Origin: Mycobacteriaceae bacterium
Lineage (GTDB): Bacteria; Actinomycetota; Actinomycetes; Mycobacteriales; Mycobacteriaceae
DNA length: 64,000 nucleotides
Assembly (NCBI GenBank): GCA_028726465.1
Contig: JAQYQB010000003.1
Span: 1-64,000, forward strand
Direction: 5' to 3'
Positions 44,269 to 55,261 of this stretch are shown one piece after another. Both the position numbers and the translations under genes were made by a program. Positions within the stretch are counted from its first letter, which is position 1; each line of letters begins with the position of its first letter. Under the pieces are notes generated by a model. That model had not been told where the DNA came from and searched no databases. It saw nothing but the letters and a program-made list of their open reading frames with translations.

Positions 44269-46284
44269 GTGGCGTCTACACAAGACACGGCGCGGCACAT
44301 CGTGGACAACCTCGGTGGCGCCGACAACATTACGTCCTTGACCCACTGTGCGACGCGTCTGCGCTTCCAGCTGGCAGACACCTCGCTGGTCGACAACGCC
44401 AAGCTGGACGAAGACCAGGCGGTGCTCGGCACCGTCCCACAGGGCGACCACGGTTTCCAGGTCGTCATGGGCGGCGGGGTAGCGGAGTACTACAACGCGA
44501 TTATCAAGCAGCCGGGCGTCTCGGCCTCGGCCGGGGACAAGGCCAGCGGCCAAAAGAAGCAATACGACGGCGTGCGCGGGAAGTACTCCTGGGTCGACTA
44601 CTGCTTCGAGTTCCTCTCGGATACCTTCCGCCCAATCCTGTGGGCGCTTTTGGGCGCGTCGCTCATCATCATGCTGCTCATCCTGGCCGATACCATCGGC
44701 TGGCAGGACTTCCGCGCGCCGATGGAGGAGCAGCCGCCGGCCTACCAGCTGGGCCACGCCATGTGGCGCAGCGTCTTCTACTTCCTGCCGATTATGGTCG
44801 CGGCCACCGCGGCGAATAAGCTCGGCGCGAATATGTGGGTCTCCGCGGCCATCCCGGCGGCCCTGCTGACCCCGGAGTTCCTCGCGATGGGCGAGCAGGG
44901 CGACGTCGTCGACGTCTTCGGCCTGCCGCTGGTCATCAACTCCTACGGCTCGCAGGTCTTCCCGCCGATCCTGGCGGCCATCGGCCTGTACTGGCTGGAA
45001 AAGGGCCTGAAGAAGATCATCCCGTCGGCGGTGCACATGGTCTTCGTGCCGTTCTTCTCCCTGCTCATCATGATCCCGGCCACGGCGTTCCTGCTCGGTC
45101 CCTTCGGCGTCGGTGTGGGTAACGGGATCTCCTGGCTGCTGCACAGCATCAACGAGTTCTCGCCGTTCATCCTGGCTATTGTCGTGCCGCTGCTGTACCC
45201 GTTCCTGGTACCGCTGGGCCTGCACTGGCCGCTGAACATCATCATGGTCCAGAACATCGCGACCTATGGCTACGACTTCATCCAAGGCCCCATGGGCGCC
45301 TGGAACTTCGCCTGCTTCGGCGTCGTCGCCGGCGTCATGGTTATCTCCTTCCGCGAGCACAACGACCAGATGCGCCAGGTCTCCATCGGCGGTCTGGCCG
45401 CCGGCCTGCTCGGCGGCGTCTCGGAGCCGTCGCTCTACGGCATCCTGCTGCGCTTCCGTCGCAGCTACTACCGACTGCTGCCGGGCTGTGCTATCGGCGG
45501 CGCGGTGATGGGCCTGTTCAACGTCAAGGCCAACGCCTTCGTCTTCACCTCGGCCCTGACCGTCTTCGCGATGGAGCCGGCCGCCGGCTACGCGCTGGGC
45601 CTTTTGGTCGCGTTCATGACCTCGTTCCTGTTGACGGTCTTCTTCGGCTACCGCACCCCGGAGGAAAAGGCTGCGGATTTGGAGCGCATCGCCCAGCGCC
45701 GCGCCGCCGAGGGCAAGGAGACTCCCGCCCCGCAGCCGGCTACGTCCAACGCGGCAGCCGCCCCGGCCGCCGTCGCCGTCGCCGCCCCGGCCCAGGAGGG
45801 CGCCGTGGCTATCGATGCGCCCCTGGCCGGCGAGGCCGTGGATCTCAGCGAGGTCCCCGATCCGATCTTCGCCGGCGCGAAGCTGGGCGAGGGCGTGGCC
45901 ATCCTGCCGACCGGCACCACGGTCTACGCCCCAGCGGACGGCAAGGTGCTCACCGTCCAGAAGTCCGGCCACGCGGTGGGGCTGAGCTTGGATAGCGGCG
46001 TGCAGCTGCTCGTCCACGTCGGCCTGGACACCGTCGAGCTGGGCGGGGAGGGCTTTACCGTCCACGTGGACAAGAAGCAGCGGGTGGCCGCCGGCGACAA
46101 GCTCATCAGCTTCGACCCGGAGTTCATCAGCTCCCGCGGCTACAACCTGATTACGCCGGTGGTGGTGACCAACACGAAGAAATTCGCGCACGTCAACCCG
46201 ACGCTGGGTACAGTCGATACCACCACTCCGGTCATCGAGGTGGTGCCGCGAGACAAGCAAGACGATAAGAAGGAGGACGCTTAA
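44269..46284 (+). CDS. ptsG: PTS glucose-specific EIIBCA permease
   Basis: Transports and phosphorylates glucose using phosphate from HPr. The 671-residue order is IIB-IIC-IIA. IIB has the phosphorylated Cys27 in THCATRLRF; IIC has about ten helices with GLHWPLN and GGVSEPSLYGILLRF; an Ala/Pro-rich linker (about 480-520) leads to IIA, with active His583 in LLVHVGLDTVEL and His568 in KSGHAV. Sequence and position (between rpsA and coaE) match C. glutamicum PtsG closely; sucrose and beta-glucoside relatives are the alternative. GTG 44269 follows AGGAAGGGG. Its TAA overlaps the coaE ATG by 1 nt. Confidence 0.92.
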   Translation: MASTQDTARHIVDNLGGADNITSLTHCATRLRFQLADTSLVDNAKLDEDQAVLGTVPQGDHGFQVVMGGGVAEYYNAIIKQPGVSASAGDKASGQKKQYDGVRGKYSWVDYCFEFLSDTFRPILWALLGASLIIMLLILADTIGWQDFRAPMEEQPPAYQLGHAMWRSVFYFLPIMVAATAANKLGANMWVSAAIPAALLTPEFLAMGEQGDVVDVFGLPLVINSYGSQVFPPILAAIGLYWLEKGLKKIIPSAVHMVFVPFFSLLIMIPATAFLLGPFGVGVGNGISWLLHSINEFSPFILAIVVPLLYPFLVPLGLHWPLNIIMVQNIATYGYDFIQGPMGAWNFACFGVVAGVMVISFREHNDQMRQVSIGGLAAGLLGGVSEPSLYGILLRFRRSYYRLLPGCAIGGAVMGLFNVKANAFVFTSALTVFAMEPAAGYALGLLVAFMTSFLLTVFFGYRTPEEKAADLERIAQRRAAEGKETPAPQPATSNAAAAPAAVAVAAPAQEGAVAIDAPLAGEAVDLSEVPDPIFAGAKLGEGVAILPTGTTVYAPADGKVLTVQKSGHAVGLSLDSGVQLLVHVGLDTVELGGEGFTVHVDKKQRVAAGDKLISFDPEFISSRGYNLITPVVVTNTKKFAHVNPTLGTVDTTTPVIEVVPRDKQDDKKEDA

Positions 46285-46874
46285 TGCGGCTGGTGGGGCT
46301 GACAGGAGGCATCGGCAGCGGTAAGTCGACCGTGGCGAAGATGCTGGAGGAAGCCGGCGCTACGGTGGTGGACGCCGACCAGATCGCCCGCGACATCATG
46401 GAGCCGGGCCGCCCGGCCCTCCAGGACGCCGCCTACGCCTTCGGCAGCGATATCCTCAACCCGGATGGGAGCCTGGACCGGGGCAAGCTCGCCGAGCGGG
46501 CTTTCGCCAGCCGGGAGGCAACCGATAAGCTCAACCGGATCACCCACCCGCGCATCGGGGAGCAGACCCGCAAGGCCTTCCGCAAGGCCCGCGAGCGCGG
46601 CGACGAGGTCGTCGTCTACGACATGCCGCTGTTAGTCGACAAGGGCCTGGACAAGGACATGGACCTGGTACTCGTCGTGGACGTGGAGCCGGAGGAGCGG
46701 GTTAACCGGCTGGTCGGCCGCGGCCTGACGGCTGACGATGCCCGTGCCCGCATCAAGGCCCAAATCCCCGACGATAAGCGCCGCGCGGCGGCCGATATCG
46801 TCATCGACAACAACGGCAGCCTCGAGGACCTGCGTGAGCGGGTAGAGGCCATCCGGGAGCGCGTTTTCGCCTAG
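46284..46874 (+). CDS. coaE: Dephospho-CoA kinase
   Basis: Final step of coenzyme A synthesis, phosphorylating the 3'-OH of dephospho-CoA. The 196 residues include the P-loop GGIGSGKST at 8-16, DADQIARDIM and the LID region VGRGLTADDARARI. It is translationally coupled to ptsG (TAATG), with AAGGAGGA upstream inside ptsG, an arrangement that ties CoA synthesis to sugar uptake. Confidence 0.96.
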   Translation: MRLVGLTGGIGSGKSTVAKMLEEAGATVVDADQIARDIMEPGRPALQDAAYAFGSDILNPDGSLDRGKLAERAFASREATDKLNRITHPRIGEQTRKAFRKARERGDEVVVYDMPLLVDKGLDKDMDLVLVVDVEPEERVNRLVGRGLTADDARARIKAQIPDDKRRAAADIVIDNNGSLEDLRERVEAIRERVFA

Positions 46875-46907
46875 GGACCCCGCGGGCGGGCGGGTAGACT
46901 GGCCGGC

Positions 46908-49013
<2,106 letters not shown>

Positions 49014-49017
49014 AGGC

Positions 49018-49023
49018 TATACT
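49018..49023 (+). promoter_or_regulatory. Candidate -10 box for the first universal-stress gene
   Basis: TATACT, 39 nt before the start, just beyond the uvrB stop. Confidence 0.45.
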
Positions 49024-49061
49024 AGGGCGGAAGCAAGCTGAATCTGCAAGAAAGAAAGAAC

Positions 49062-49508
49062 ATGCTTACCTATTCGAACATCGTCGTCGGCACCGACGGC
49101 TCGGCTACCTCCCTGCGCGCCGTGCGCACCGCCGCCTCCTTGGCGCGCGTCTACGAGGCCCGCCTCATCATCGTCTCCGCGTTCTTCAACCACTCCAGCT
49201 CCATGCTGGGGGCCACCGGCTCGGACAACACCGGCGTGCCGGTCATCAGCGAGGACATGGCGAAGGACTTCCTGGCTACCGCGCTGAAGGTCGCGGAGGA
49301 GGAAAAGGCCGACAACGTCGAGATCGTGGGCCGCTCCGGCGATCCGGTCAAGGCGCTGCTGGCGGCCGGCGAGGACTTCGACGTCGATCTCTTCGTCGTG
49401 GGCAACAAGGGCTTCAACTCCATGCGCGGCCGCGTCTTCGGCTCCGTGGCGAAGGATCTGACCCGCCGGGCACACGTCGATGTGCTTGTGGCAGATACCA
49501 CTGACTAG
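49062..49508 (+). CDS. Universal stress protein (UspA family), copy 1
   Basis: Single-domain USP of 148 residues. N-terminal NIVVGTDGSATS and the ATP-binding motif G2xG9xG(S/T) as GNKGFNSMRGRVFGS near the C-terminus indicate the ATP-binding class. Such proteins are induced by growth arrest and stress. AAGAAAGAAAG precedes ATG 49062. A paralogue follows after 97 nt. Confidence 0.92.
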   Translation: MLTYSNIVVGTDGSATSLRAVRTAASLARVYEARLIIVSAFFNHSSSMLGATGSDNTGVPVISEDMAKDFLATALKVAEEEKADNVEIVGRSGDPVKALLAAGEDFDVDLFVVGNKGFNSMRGRVFGSVAKDLTRRAHVDVLVADTTD

Positions 49509-49605
49509 CTCGCTGCACCAAAGCCCCGCCGGCTGGTTGTTACACTAGAATAGGGTAAATACCAGAAGAATATTTTGCGGACTAAGAGTCCACAGAAAGG
49601 TCACC

Positions 49606-50046
49606 ATGAGCGATTACAACACCATTGTTGTCGGCACCGACGGCTCCAACTCCTCCCTGCTGGCAGTGGAGCGGGCGGCCAAGATTGCCGCTGCGTTCGA
49701 CGCAACCCTCATCATCGGTTGCGCCTACTACGAGAACAAGGAAGAGGCCTCCAAGACTCTGCGTCAGGAGTCTGTGACCATCCTGGGTGATGACAAGGCC
49801 GAGGCTAACCTCGTGGCCGGCCGCGAGCACGCTGAGAAGTTCGGCGTCAAGGACGTCAAGACCGCCGTCCGCCCGGGCACCCCGGTCCAGGCCCTGATGT
49901 CGATTGTCAACGACAACAAGGCTGACCTGCTCATCGTCGGTAACCGTGGCATCAACTCCCTGACCGGCCGCCTGCTGGGCTCCGTCCCGGCCGACGTTGC
50001 CCGTCAGTCCGACTGCGACGTCATGATCGTTCACACCGTCGCCTAA
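49606..50046 (+). CDS. Universal stress protein (UspA family), copy 2
   Basis: 146 residues, similar to the preceding protein throughout (NTIVVGTDGSNSS; GNRGINSLTGRLLGSVP), so a tandem duplication. It has its own promoter region (TACACT 49541-49546 or TAGAAT 49546-49551) and an AGAAAGG site. Codon use (GTT, CGT) is closer to that of highly expressed genes than in copy 1. A very strong terminator follows. Confidence 0.93.
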   Translation: MSDYNTIVVGTDGSNSSLLAVERAAKIAAAFDATLIIGCAYYENKEEASKTLRQESVTILGDDKAEANLVAGREHAEKFGVKDVKTAVRPGTPVQALMSIVNDNKADLLIVGNRGINSLTGRLLGSVPADVARQSDCDVMIVHTVA

Positions 50047-50070
50047 GCTGCGGCTAGCCGCCGGAGATTA

Positions 50071-50120
50071 AAAGGCCCTCCCCGCTGCGTCCCTTGCGAT
50101 GCGGTCGGGGAGGGCCTTTC
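50071..50120. terminator. Bidirectional terminator between the Usp genes and the App1 gene
   Basis: AAAGGCCCTCCCCG (50071-50084) and CGGGGAGGGCCTTT (50106-50119) form a perfect 14-bp stem with A/T tracts at both ends, so it can stop transcription from both convergent genes. Confidence 0.9.
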
Positions 50121-50152
50121 GCGTGCCCGGGCCACGGGCGCCGGAGGAGGGC

Positions 50153-51187
50153 CTAGTGAGTGCGGTGCTTTTCGACGCGCTCGAAGGGGTTGCGGCGGTA
50201 GACCGCCAGGAGGCTGTGGCCGTTGTCGCCCTGGATGAGCGGGACGTCGCTGCGCGCGCTGTCGCCGGCCTCGGCGAGCGGGGCGGCGGTTCCGTGCGAG
50301 AGCACGTGCTCCTGCGGCGACAGGTTGCGGATGGCCACGCCGGCGATGCGCTCGGGGTGCTCGTTGACTATGTCACGGTAGGTCAGCGGATCGTGCTGGC
50401 CGTCGTCGCCGACCAAGACCCACTGGATGTGGGGGAAGTCGATAATCAAATTTCGGAGCTGGACCTTCTTGTGTTCCACGCCGTTGCGGAAGAGCCCGGT
50501 GGGGGTGGGACCCCAGTCGGTCAGCAGCATCGGGCCGCGCGGCAGGCGGTGCGCGCGGACGAAATTCATCAGGGTGTCGAAGGTGTTCCACGCCCCGGTC
50601 GAGAGGTAGAAGACGGGTGCGTTCGGGTGGGCATCGATAAGCTCCGAGTAGAACGCGTCCATGCCCGGCACGGGCTGGCGGCGGTTGGTGCGCTTGAACC
50701 AGGAATTCCAGGTTGCCAGTAGGGCGCGCGGCAGCCAGGTGACCATGATCGTGTCGTCGACGTCGCTGATGATGCCGACGCGGGTCTTCTCGTCGACGAT
50801 GAGGACTTCCGCGGTCACCGGCTCGGCGCCCTCGGCGGCAATGGTTACCTCGTGCCACCCGGGAGGCAAGCCGTGGTCCTTGACGAGCACGTCGATATAG
50901 CCGTTGTCGTTGGTGGAGGCGTGCACGGTCTGATCCCCGGCGGTGACCGTGATATCGATGCCCGCGACCTGGATGGTGAAAAATTGGCGGTAGCCGCGCT
51001 CGGCCCAGTTGCGGGCCGGTTTCTCGGGGTTTTCCATCAGAACGCGGCCCAGCACGCGGACTCGGTCCGGGCTGCCGTAGCCCAGGTAGCCGGTCACCGT
51101 GGGGACCCAGCCCCGAGCGTCGGATCGCTTCACGCTCCAGCGGTTGATATGGCGCTCGCAAAGGCGGGCAAAATCAGATAAAGCCAT
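50153..51187 (-). CDS. App1-type (DUF2183) phosphatidate phosphatase family protein
   Basis: Protein of 344 residues. The HAD-like catalytic motif is IISDVDDTIMVT (DxDxT), followed by FYLSTGAWNTFDTLMNFV and VLVGDDGQHDPLTY for the later HAD motifs. The family is named after yeast App1, a phosphatidate phosphatase; the bacterial substrate is unknown but membrane lipid turnover is plausible. ATG 51187 was chosen over TTG 51196 because TAGATT (51195-51200, minus strand) is 7 nt upstream. Confidence 0.85.
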   Translation of the reverse strand: MALSDFARLCERHINRWSVKRSDARGWVPTVTGYLGYGSPDRVRVLGRVLMENPEKPARNWAERGYRQFFTIQVAGIDITVTAGDQTVHASTNDNGYIDVLVKDHGLPPGWHEVTIAAEGAEPVTAEVLIVDEKTRVGIISDVDDTIMVTWLPRALLATWNSWFKRTNRRQPVPGMDAFYSELIDAHPNAPVFYLSTGAWNTFDTLMNFVRAHRLPRGPMLLTDWGPTPTGLFRNGVEHKKVQLRNLIIDFPHIQWVLVGDDGQHDPLTYRDIVNEHPERIAGVAIRNLSPQEHVLSHGTAAPLAEAGDSARSDVPLIQGDNGHSLLAVYRRNPFERVEKHRTH

Positions 51188-51202
51188 AATGACCAATCTA
51201 TC

Positions 51203-53428
51203 CTAAGCGGGCAGCTCGCCGTAGACCGTAAGCGTCTGGGTGGCCCGTGTCAGCGCCACGTAGAGGTTCTGCAGCCCCTGCGGGGAGGCCGCGACGATAG
51301 CCTGCGGGTCGACGATGACCACGTGGTCGAACTCCAGGCCCTTGATCTCCTCGACGTTGCTGGCATCAATCACCGCGCGCAGGCGTCCGTCCGCCGTGCT
51401 GCCGATGCCGGCTGCCGGCCGGTCTGCTTCCTCCTCCGGCAGGCAGTGGTAGGCCACCGGCTCGCCGGGGCGGATGGCGGTGGCGGGCTCGGCGTGCGGG
51501 TCGATGAGTGTAAGCAGCCGGTTGGCGACCTCGGCGATGGGCTCCGGCGTGCGGTAGTTGACGGTCAGGCGGTGGTGGCGGAAGCGGCCGCCGACGAAGG
51601 GCTCGAGCGTGTCCGCCCAGGCGTCGACGCCGGCCGGGGCGCTGGTCTGGGCGGTGTCGCCGACCAGGGTGACCCAGCGCGAGGGGCTGCGGCGGAAGAC
51701 CATCCGCCACTCCATGGCGCTAAGCTCCTGGGCCTCGTCGACGACGACGTGACCGAAGGCCCACGTGTGGTCGGCACGAGCGCGCTCGGCGGTGGTGCGG
51801 TGGTCCTGGACCTGCTGGCGCCGCGCCAGGGTCTCGGCGTCGATGACGTCGTGCGCGGAGAGGATCTCCGCGTCGAACATGTCGTCGTCGTTGTCGGTGG
51901 ACTCGGAACTGCTGAGGATGTCCAGGGCGTCCTCGGCTTCGGCGACCTGCTGCTTCCAGGCCTCGCGTTCGGCCTCCTCGACGGCGGCCGGGTCGGGCAT
52001 GCCGATTAAGACGGCGAGCTCGTCGAGAAGCGCAGCATCGCTGGCCGTCCAGGCCGTACCGTCGGCGCGGTAGAGTGCCCCCTGGGTTTCCTCGTCGTAG
52101 GCCGCGGCCGCCCGGGCGATGAACTCCCGGGAGCACAGCAGCTCGGAAAGTACCTGCTGGGGGCTGAGTTCCGGCCAGTAGGCGTCGATGAGCTCGCGCA
52201 CGGCGGGGGACTCGGACAGGTCGTCGTGGAGCTGGTCGACGTCGGCGCGCGAGAGCAGGTTCTCGCCACCCAGCGGGTCCGCGCCGATGCGCTCCGAAAG
52301 CGCCTGGGCCAGGGACTCGGTGAGGTGCTCGGCGAAGGCCAGGCGGGCATCGTTGTGCGGCTTGCGGGAGCGGCGCGCGCGGGTGCGGGCGGCCTTGACC
52401 ATGGCCGGGGTGACCTCAAGCGGCAGCTGCTCGACGGTGATCTCCTGGGCTTCGCCCGGCACCTGCTGGTAGTCCTTGACGGCGTTGGCCAGGATCTCCG
52501 CCATGGCCTCGGAGCCCTTGATCTCCCGGGCGAGGAGATCCTCCGGGTGGTTGCCCGTCACGCCGGGGAAGAGGTCGCCGATGGTCGAGAGCACGGTGCC
52601 GGTCTCGCCCAGCTCGGGCAGCACCTGGGAAATATAGTCCAAAAACGTCGGGTTGGGGCCCACGATAAGCACGCCGGTCGAGGCGAGCCGCTCGCGGTAG
52701 GTGTAGAGCAGGTAGGCCACGCGGTGCAGCGCCACGGCGGTCTTGCCGGTGCCCGGGCCGCCCTCGACGACGAGGACGCCGCGGGTGGAATCACGGATGA
52801 TCTCGTCCTGCTCGCGTTGGATGGTCTCCACGATGGAGGACATATGTCCCGTGCGCGCCTGCTGCAGGGCCTGGAAGAGCGCCGACTCGCTGGCCACGCC
52901 GGCGGTATCCGTGCCGGCGCCGTCGCCGGAGAGGAACTCGTCGGTGAGATCCGTGACCTCCCGCCCCCGCATCCGGATGGTGCGGCGCTGTTCGACGCCC
53001 TCCGGGTGGGCGGTGGTGGCCAGGTAGAACGGGCGGGCCATCGGGGCGCGCCAGTCCAACAGCAGGGTGCGGTAATCGTCGGCGCGGTCGTCCATGCCCA
53101 TGCGCCCGATATAGCGCCGGTCGAGGCCCGCCTCGGTCGGGTTGTCCCCGTCCGCGTCGATGTCGATCCGGCCGAAGACCAAGCCCAGCTGCGCCAGGTT
53201 GAGCTTGTCGAGCTTGGCCTGCAGGCCGTGGTATTCGGTCTCGCGGCGCACCAGCGCGTCCGCGTCGGGGGTCTGGGGATCGACATCCGCCTGCACGCGG
53301 GCCAGGGATTCGTTGGCGCGGGCGACGGCGTCGTCGAGGCGATCGAACAAGCCATCCACGTAGGCCTGCTCGGCGGCTATCTCGGCCTGGTGGGCCGCGG
53401 CCTGCCGCGGGTCACGTTCACCGGTCAT
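51203..53428 (-). CDS. HelD/HelR-like UvrD-family helicase (RNA polymerase-associated)
   Basis: Superfamily 1 ATPase of 741 residues. It begins with a long helical arm (about 1-90), then VVEGGPGTGKTAVALHRVAY (Walker A), HVVVDEAQELSAMEWRMVFR (Walker B) and GLEFDHVVIVDP with LYVALTRATQTL at the end. The arm, the split motor with a large insertion and an acidic segment rich in Glu/Asp/Ser match HelD proteins that strip RNA polymerase from DNA; actinobacterial HelR can also give rifamycin tolerance. ATG 53428 is taken as start; the upstream in-frame stretch contains no better signal. It ends 15 nt from the App1 start, so the two may share a transcript. Confidence 0.9.
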   Translation of the reverse strand: MTGERDPRQAAAHQAEIAAEQAYVDGLFDRLDDAVARANESLARVQADVDPQTPDADALVRRETEYHGLQAKLDKLNLAQLGLVFGRIDIDADGDNPTEAGLDRRYIGRMGMDDRADDYRTLLLDWRAPMARPFYLATTAHPEGVEQRRTIRMRGREVTDLTDEFLSGDGAGTDTAGVASESALFQALQQARTGHMSSIVETIQREQDEIIRDSTRGVLVVEGGPGTGKTAVALHRVAYLLYTYRERLASTGVLIVGPNPTFLDYISQVLPELGETGTVLSTIGDLFPGVTGNHPEDLLAREIKGSEAMAEILANAVKDYQQVPGEAQEITVEQLPLEVTPAMVKAARTRARRSRKPHNDARLAFAEHLTESLAQALSERIGADPLGGENLLSRADVDQLHDDLSESPAVRELIDAYWPELSPQQVLSELLCSREFIARAAAAYDEETQGALYRADGTAWTASDAALLDELAVLIGMPDPAAVEEAEREAWKQQVAEAEDALDILSSSESTDNDDDMFDAEILSAHDVIDAETLARRQQVQDHRTTAERARADHTWAFGHVVVDEAQELSAMEWRMVFRRSPSRWVTLVGDTAQTSAPAGVDAWADTLEPFVGGRFRHHRLTVNYRTPEPIAEVANRLLTLIDPHAEPATAIRPGEPVAYHCLPEEEADRPAAGIGSTADGRLRAVIDASNVEEIKGLEFDHVVIVDPQAIVAASPQGLQNLYVALTRATQTLTVYGELPA

Positions 53429-53470
53429 TTGGTGGGCTTTCTGTCTTGTGCACGGGTTTGCGGGGTGGGC

Positions 53471-53507
53471 AAAATAACAACGGCCCAGCATACTCGCTGG
53501 GCCGTTG
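53471..53507 (-). terminator. Terminator of the DoxX-family gene
   Basis: Perfect 12-bp stem CAACGGCCCAGC/GCTGGGCCGTTG (53478-53489/53496-53507); on the minus strand it is followed by TTATTTT. Confidence 0.9.
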
Positions 53508-53536
53508 CGTGAGAAAAGTAGCTGGAAGGAGAAAGC

Positions 53537-54451
53537 TTAGAGCTTGCCCTCGAGCTTCTTCATGGCCTTGGCGATGGCCTTGTCAGCGCGCTTTTGCAGC
53601 TTGTCAGCGTTCTTGGAAGCCTTCTTGGCGGCGCGCTTGCCGTTCTTCTTGTCGGCGGCGGAGCGGGCCTTCTCGGCTTTCTCCTGGGCGCGGGACGCGG
53701 CCTTGACGGCACCCTTGCGGGCGGTCTCGGCGTTGTCCTGGGCGGCCTTCAGCCAGTCGTCCTTGTTGTCGGTGACGAAGTCCTTGGCGTCGTTGACGTA
53801 GCCCTTAGCGGTCTCCAGCAGATCCTTGCCGCTTTCCTGCCAGTCGTCCTTGTTGTCATCGATGTAGGCCTGGACCTTGTCGGAGGTCTCGTTGAACCAG
53901 TCGGAAGCGCGATCCGAGAAATCGGAGGCGCGCTCGGTCACGTCGTCGGCGAACTTCTGGGACTCCGACTTGGTCGGCAGCGCCTGCTGGATCTTCTTGT
54001 TGGTGCGCTCACCGGCCTTCTGGGCGCGCCAGCGCAGGGACGGCTTGCCGGCGGTGTCCTGGGTGGTGATAAACAGCGCACCCAGCAGGGCGGTGTTGGT
54101 CAGCAGGCCGTTGCGCTTGGAGGTCTTCTCCTCGGCGCTGTCGGCCTCCCAGAAGTTGTTGCGGGTCAACATCGTCGGCAGGGTAGCAGCGGCCAGCACA
54201 GCGGCCGAGGTACGCGGAGCCTTGCCCAGGGCGAGCAGGGAACCGGCGCCAACCTTGGCGCCGCCCAGGCCGCGGGCAACCAGTTCCGGGTCGTTCGGGA
54301 CGTAACCGGCGTAGCTACCCGGCAGCGCCTTGCGCAGGGTCTGCAGGAAGGACTCCGTCTCCTCCACGTGATCGGAGGTGTTACGGAGAGTGTCCACACC
54401 GTCGAAAACGAAGACCGAAGCCAACATCGGGCGGGCAATCTTGCGAATCAT
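53537..54451 (-). CDS. DoxX-family membrane protein with a long charged helical tail
   Basis: Protein of 304 residues. The N-terminal ~140 residues form a DoxX domain with about four hydrophobic stretches (RPMLASVFVFDGVDTLRN, then LAAATLPTMLT). The C-terminal ~160 residues are hydrophilic, rich in Ala, Lys, Asp and Glu, with repeated DNKDDW blocks 30 residues apart, and end in a Lys/Ala-rich stretch. The tail resembles amphipathic LEA/apolipoprotein-like helices and may associate with the membrane surface, nucleic acid or the cell envelope. DoxX proteins have been linked to thiol-redox homeostasis in mycobacteria. AAAGGAG precedes ATG 54451 by about 10 nt. Confidence 0.85.
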   Translation of the reverse strand: MIRKIARPMLASVFVFDGVDTLRNTSDHVEETESFLQTLRKALPGSYAGYVPNDPELVARGLGGAKVGAGSLLALGKAPRTSAAVLAAATLPTMLTRNNFWEADSAEEKTSKRNGLLTNTALLGALFITTQDTAGKPSLRWRAQKAGERTNKKIQQALPTKSESQKFADDVTERASDFSDRASDWFNETSDKVQAYIDDNKDDWQESGKDLLETAKGYVNDAKDFVTDNKDDWLKAAQDNAETARKGAVKAASRAQEKAEKARSAADKKNGKRAAKKASKNADKLQKRADKAIAKAMKKLEGKL

Positions 54452-54574
54452 GTCTGAAATGCTCCTTTAGTGAAAAAGACCAGTAAGTCTAACCTAGAAG
54501 TTCTAAGCCAGAAATTTAACCTAGGGGTTCAAGTTTACGCACTTTTTCCGCGGCTGTGGGCCAGCCGGGGGAGA

Positions 54575-55177
54575 CTACCAGCGGCGGTCCCACCATTCGC
54601 CGAGGTGCGGGCGCTCCTCGTCGAGGGTGGTGGGCTTGCCGTGGCCCGGCCAGACGACCGTTTCGTCCGGATAGATATCAAATACGCGTTCGGTCAGATC
54701 CTTGTACAGGCGGACGAAGTCCCCCTCCGAGGTGGTCTTGCCGACGCCGCCGGGGAAGAGGGAATCACCCACGAAGAGGTTGGGCACCTCGTCCAGCTCG
54801 GTGACCAGCGCCGCCCCGCCCGGGGTGTGGCCGCGCAGGATGATGACGGGCAGCTCGTGCCCGGCGAAGTCGATGGTGTCGCCGTGGTTGAGCTCGACGT
54901 CGACGGGCGCGGGCAGGGCGGGCGAGTCCAGGAAGGACGCGTAGTGGGTGGCGCCGGTTTCCTTCAGGATTTCCGGCAGCGCGCGGACGTGGTCCCAGTG
55001 GCGGTGGGTGGTAAAGACCGCGGTGATGCTGACGCCAGCCTGGCGAGCCATGTCGAGGATGGCGGGGGCGTCGTCGGCGGCATCGACAAGCAAGCCCTCG
55101 TCGCCGCAGGCCAGCAGGTAGCAATTGTTGTCCATGTCGGAGACGGAAATATGGTGTAGCTTGAGCTCTTTAGTCAT
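54575..55177 (-). CDS. MBL-fold metallo-hydrolase (glyoxalase II-like)
   Basis: Protein of 200 residues with the metal-binding motif THRHWDH (HxHxDH), later ligands in RGHTPGG, FVGDSLFPG and WPGHGKPTT. The single-domain architecture is common in actinobacteria; substrates may be S-lactoyl-mycothiol-type thioesters, but this is not shown. ATG 55177 is 7 nt after TAGACT (55185-55190, minus strand). It is divergent from uvrA, with an 84-nt gap. Confidence 0.9.
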   Translation of the reverse strand: MTKELKLHHISVSDMDNNCYLLACGDEGLLVDAADDAPAILDMARQAGVSITAVFTTHRHWDHVRALPEILKETGATHYASFLDSPALPAPVDVELNHGDTIDFAGHELPVIILRGHTPGGAALVTELDEVPNLFVGDSLFPGGVGKTTSEGDFVRLYKDLTERVFDIYPDETVVWPGHGKPTTLDEERPHLGEWWDRRW

Positions 55178-55261
55178 GTTGACCAGTCTACGGGTAAATT
55201 CAAGTGAAGAGACCCGCAGTGAATAATCTGCAGCAGATCCATTAAGGAAGGTAGGCAAACT

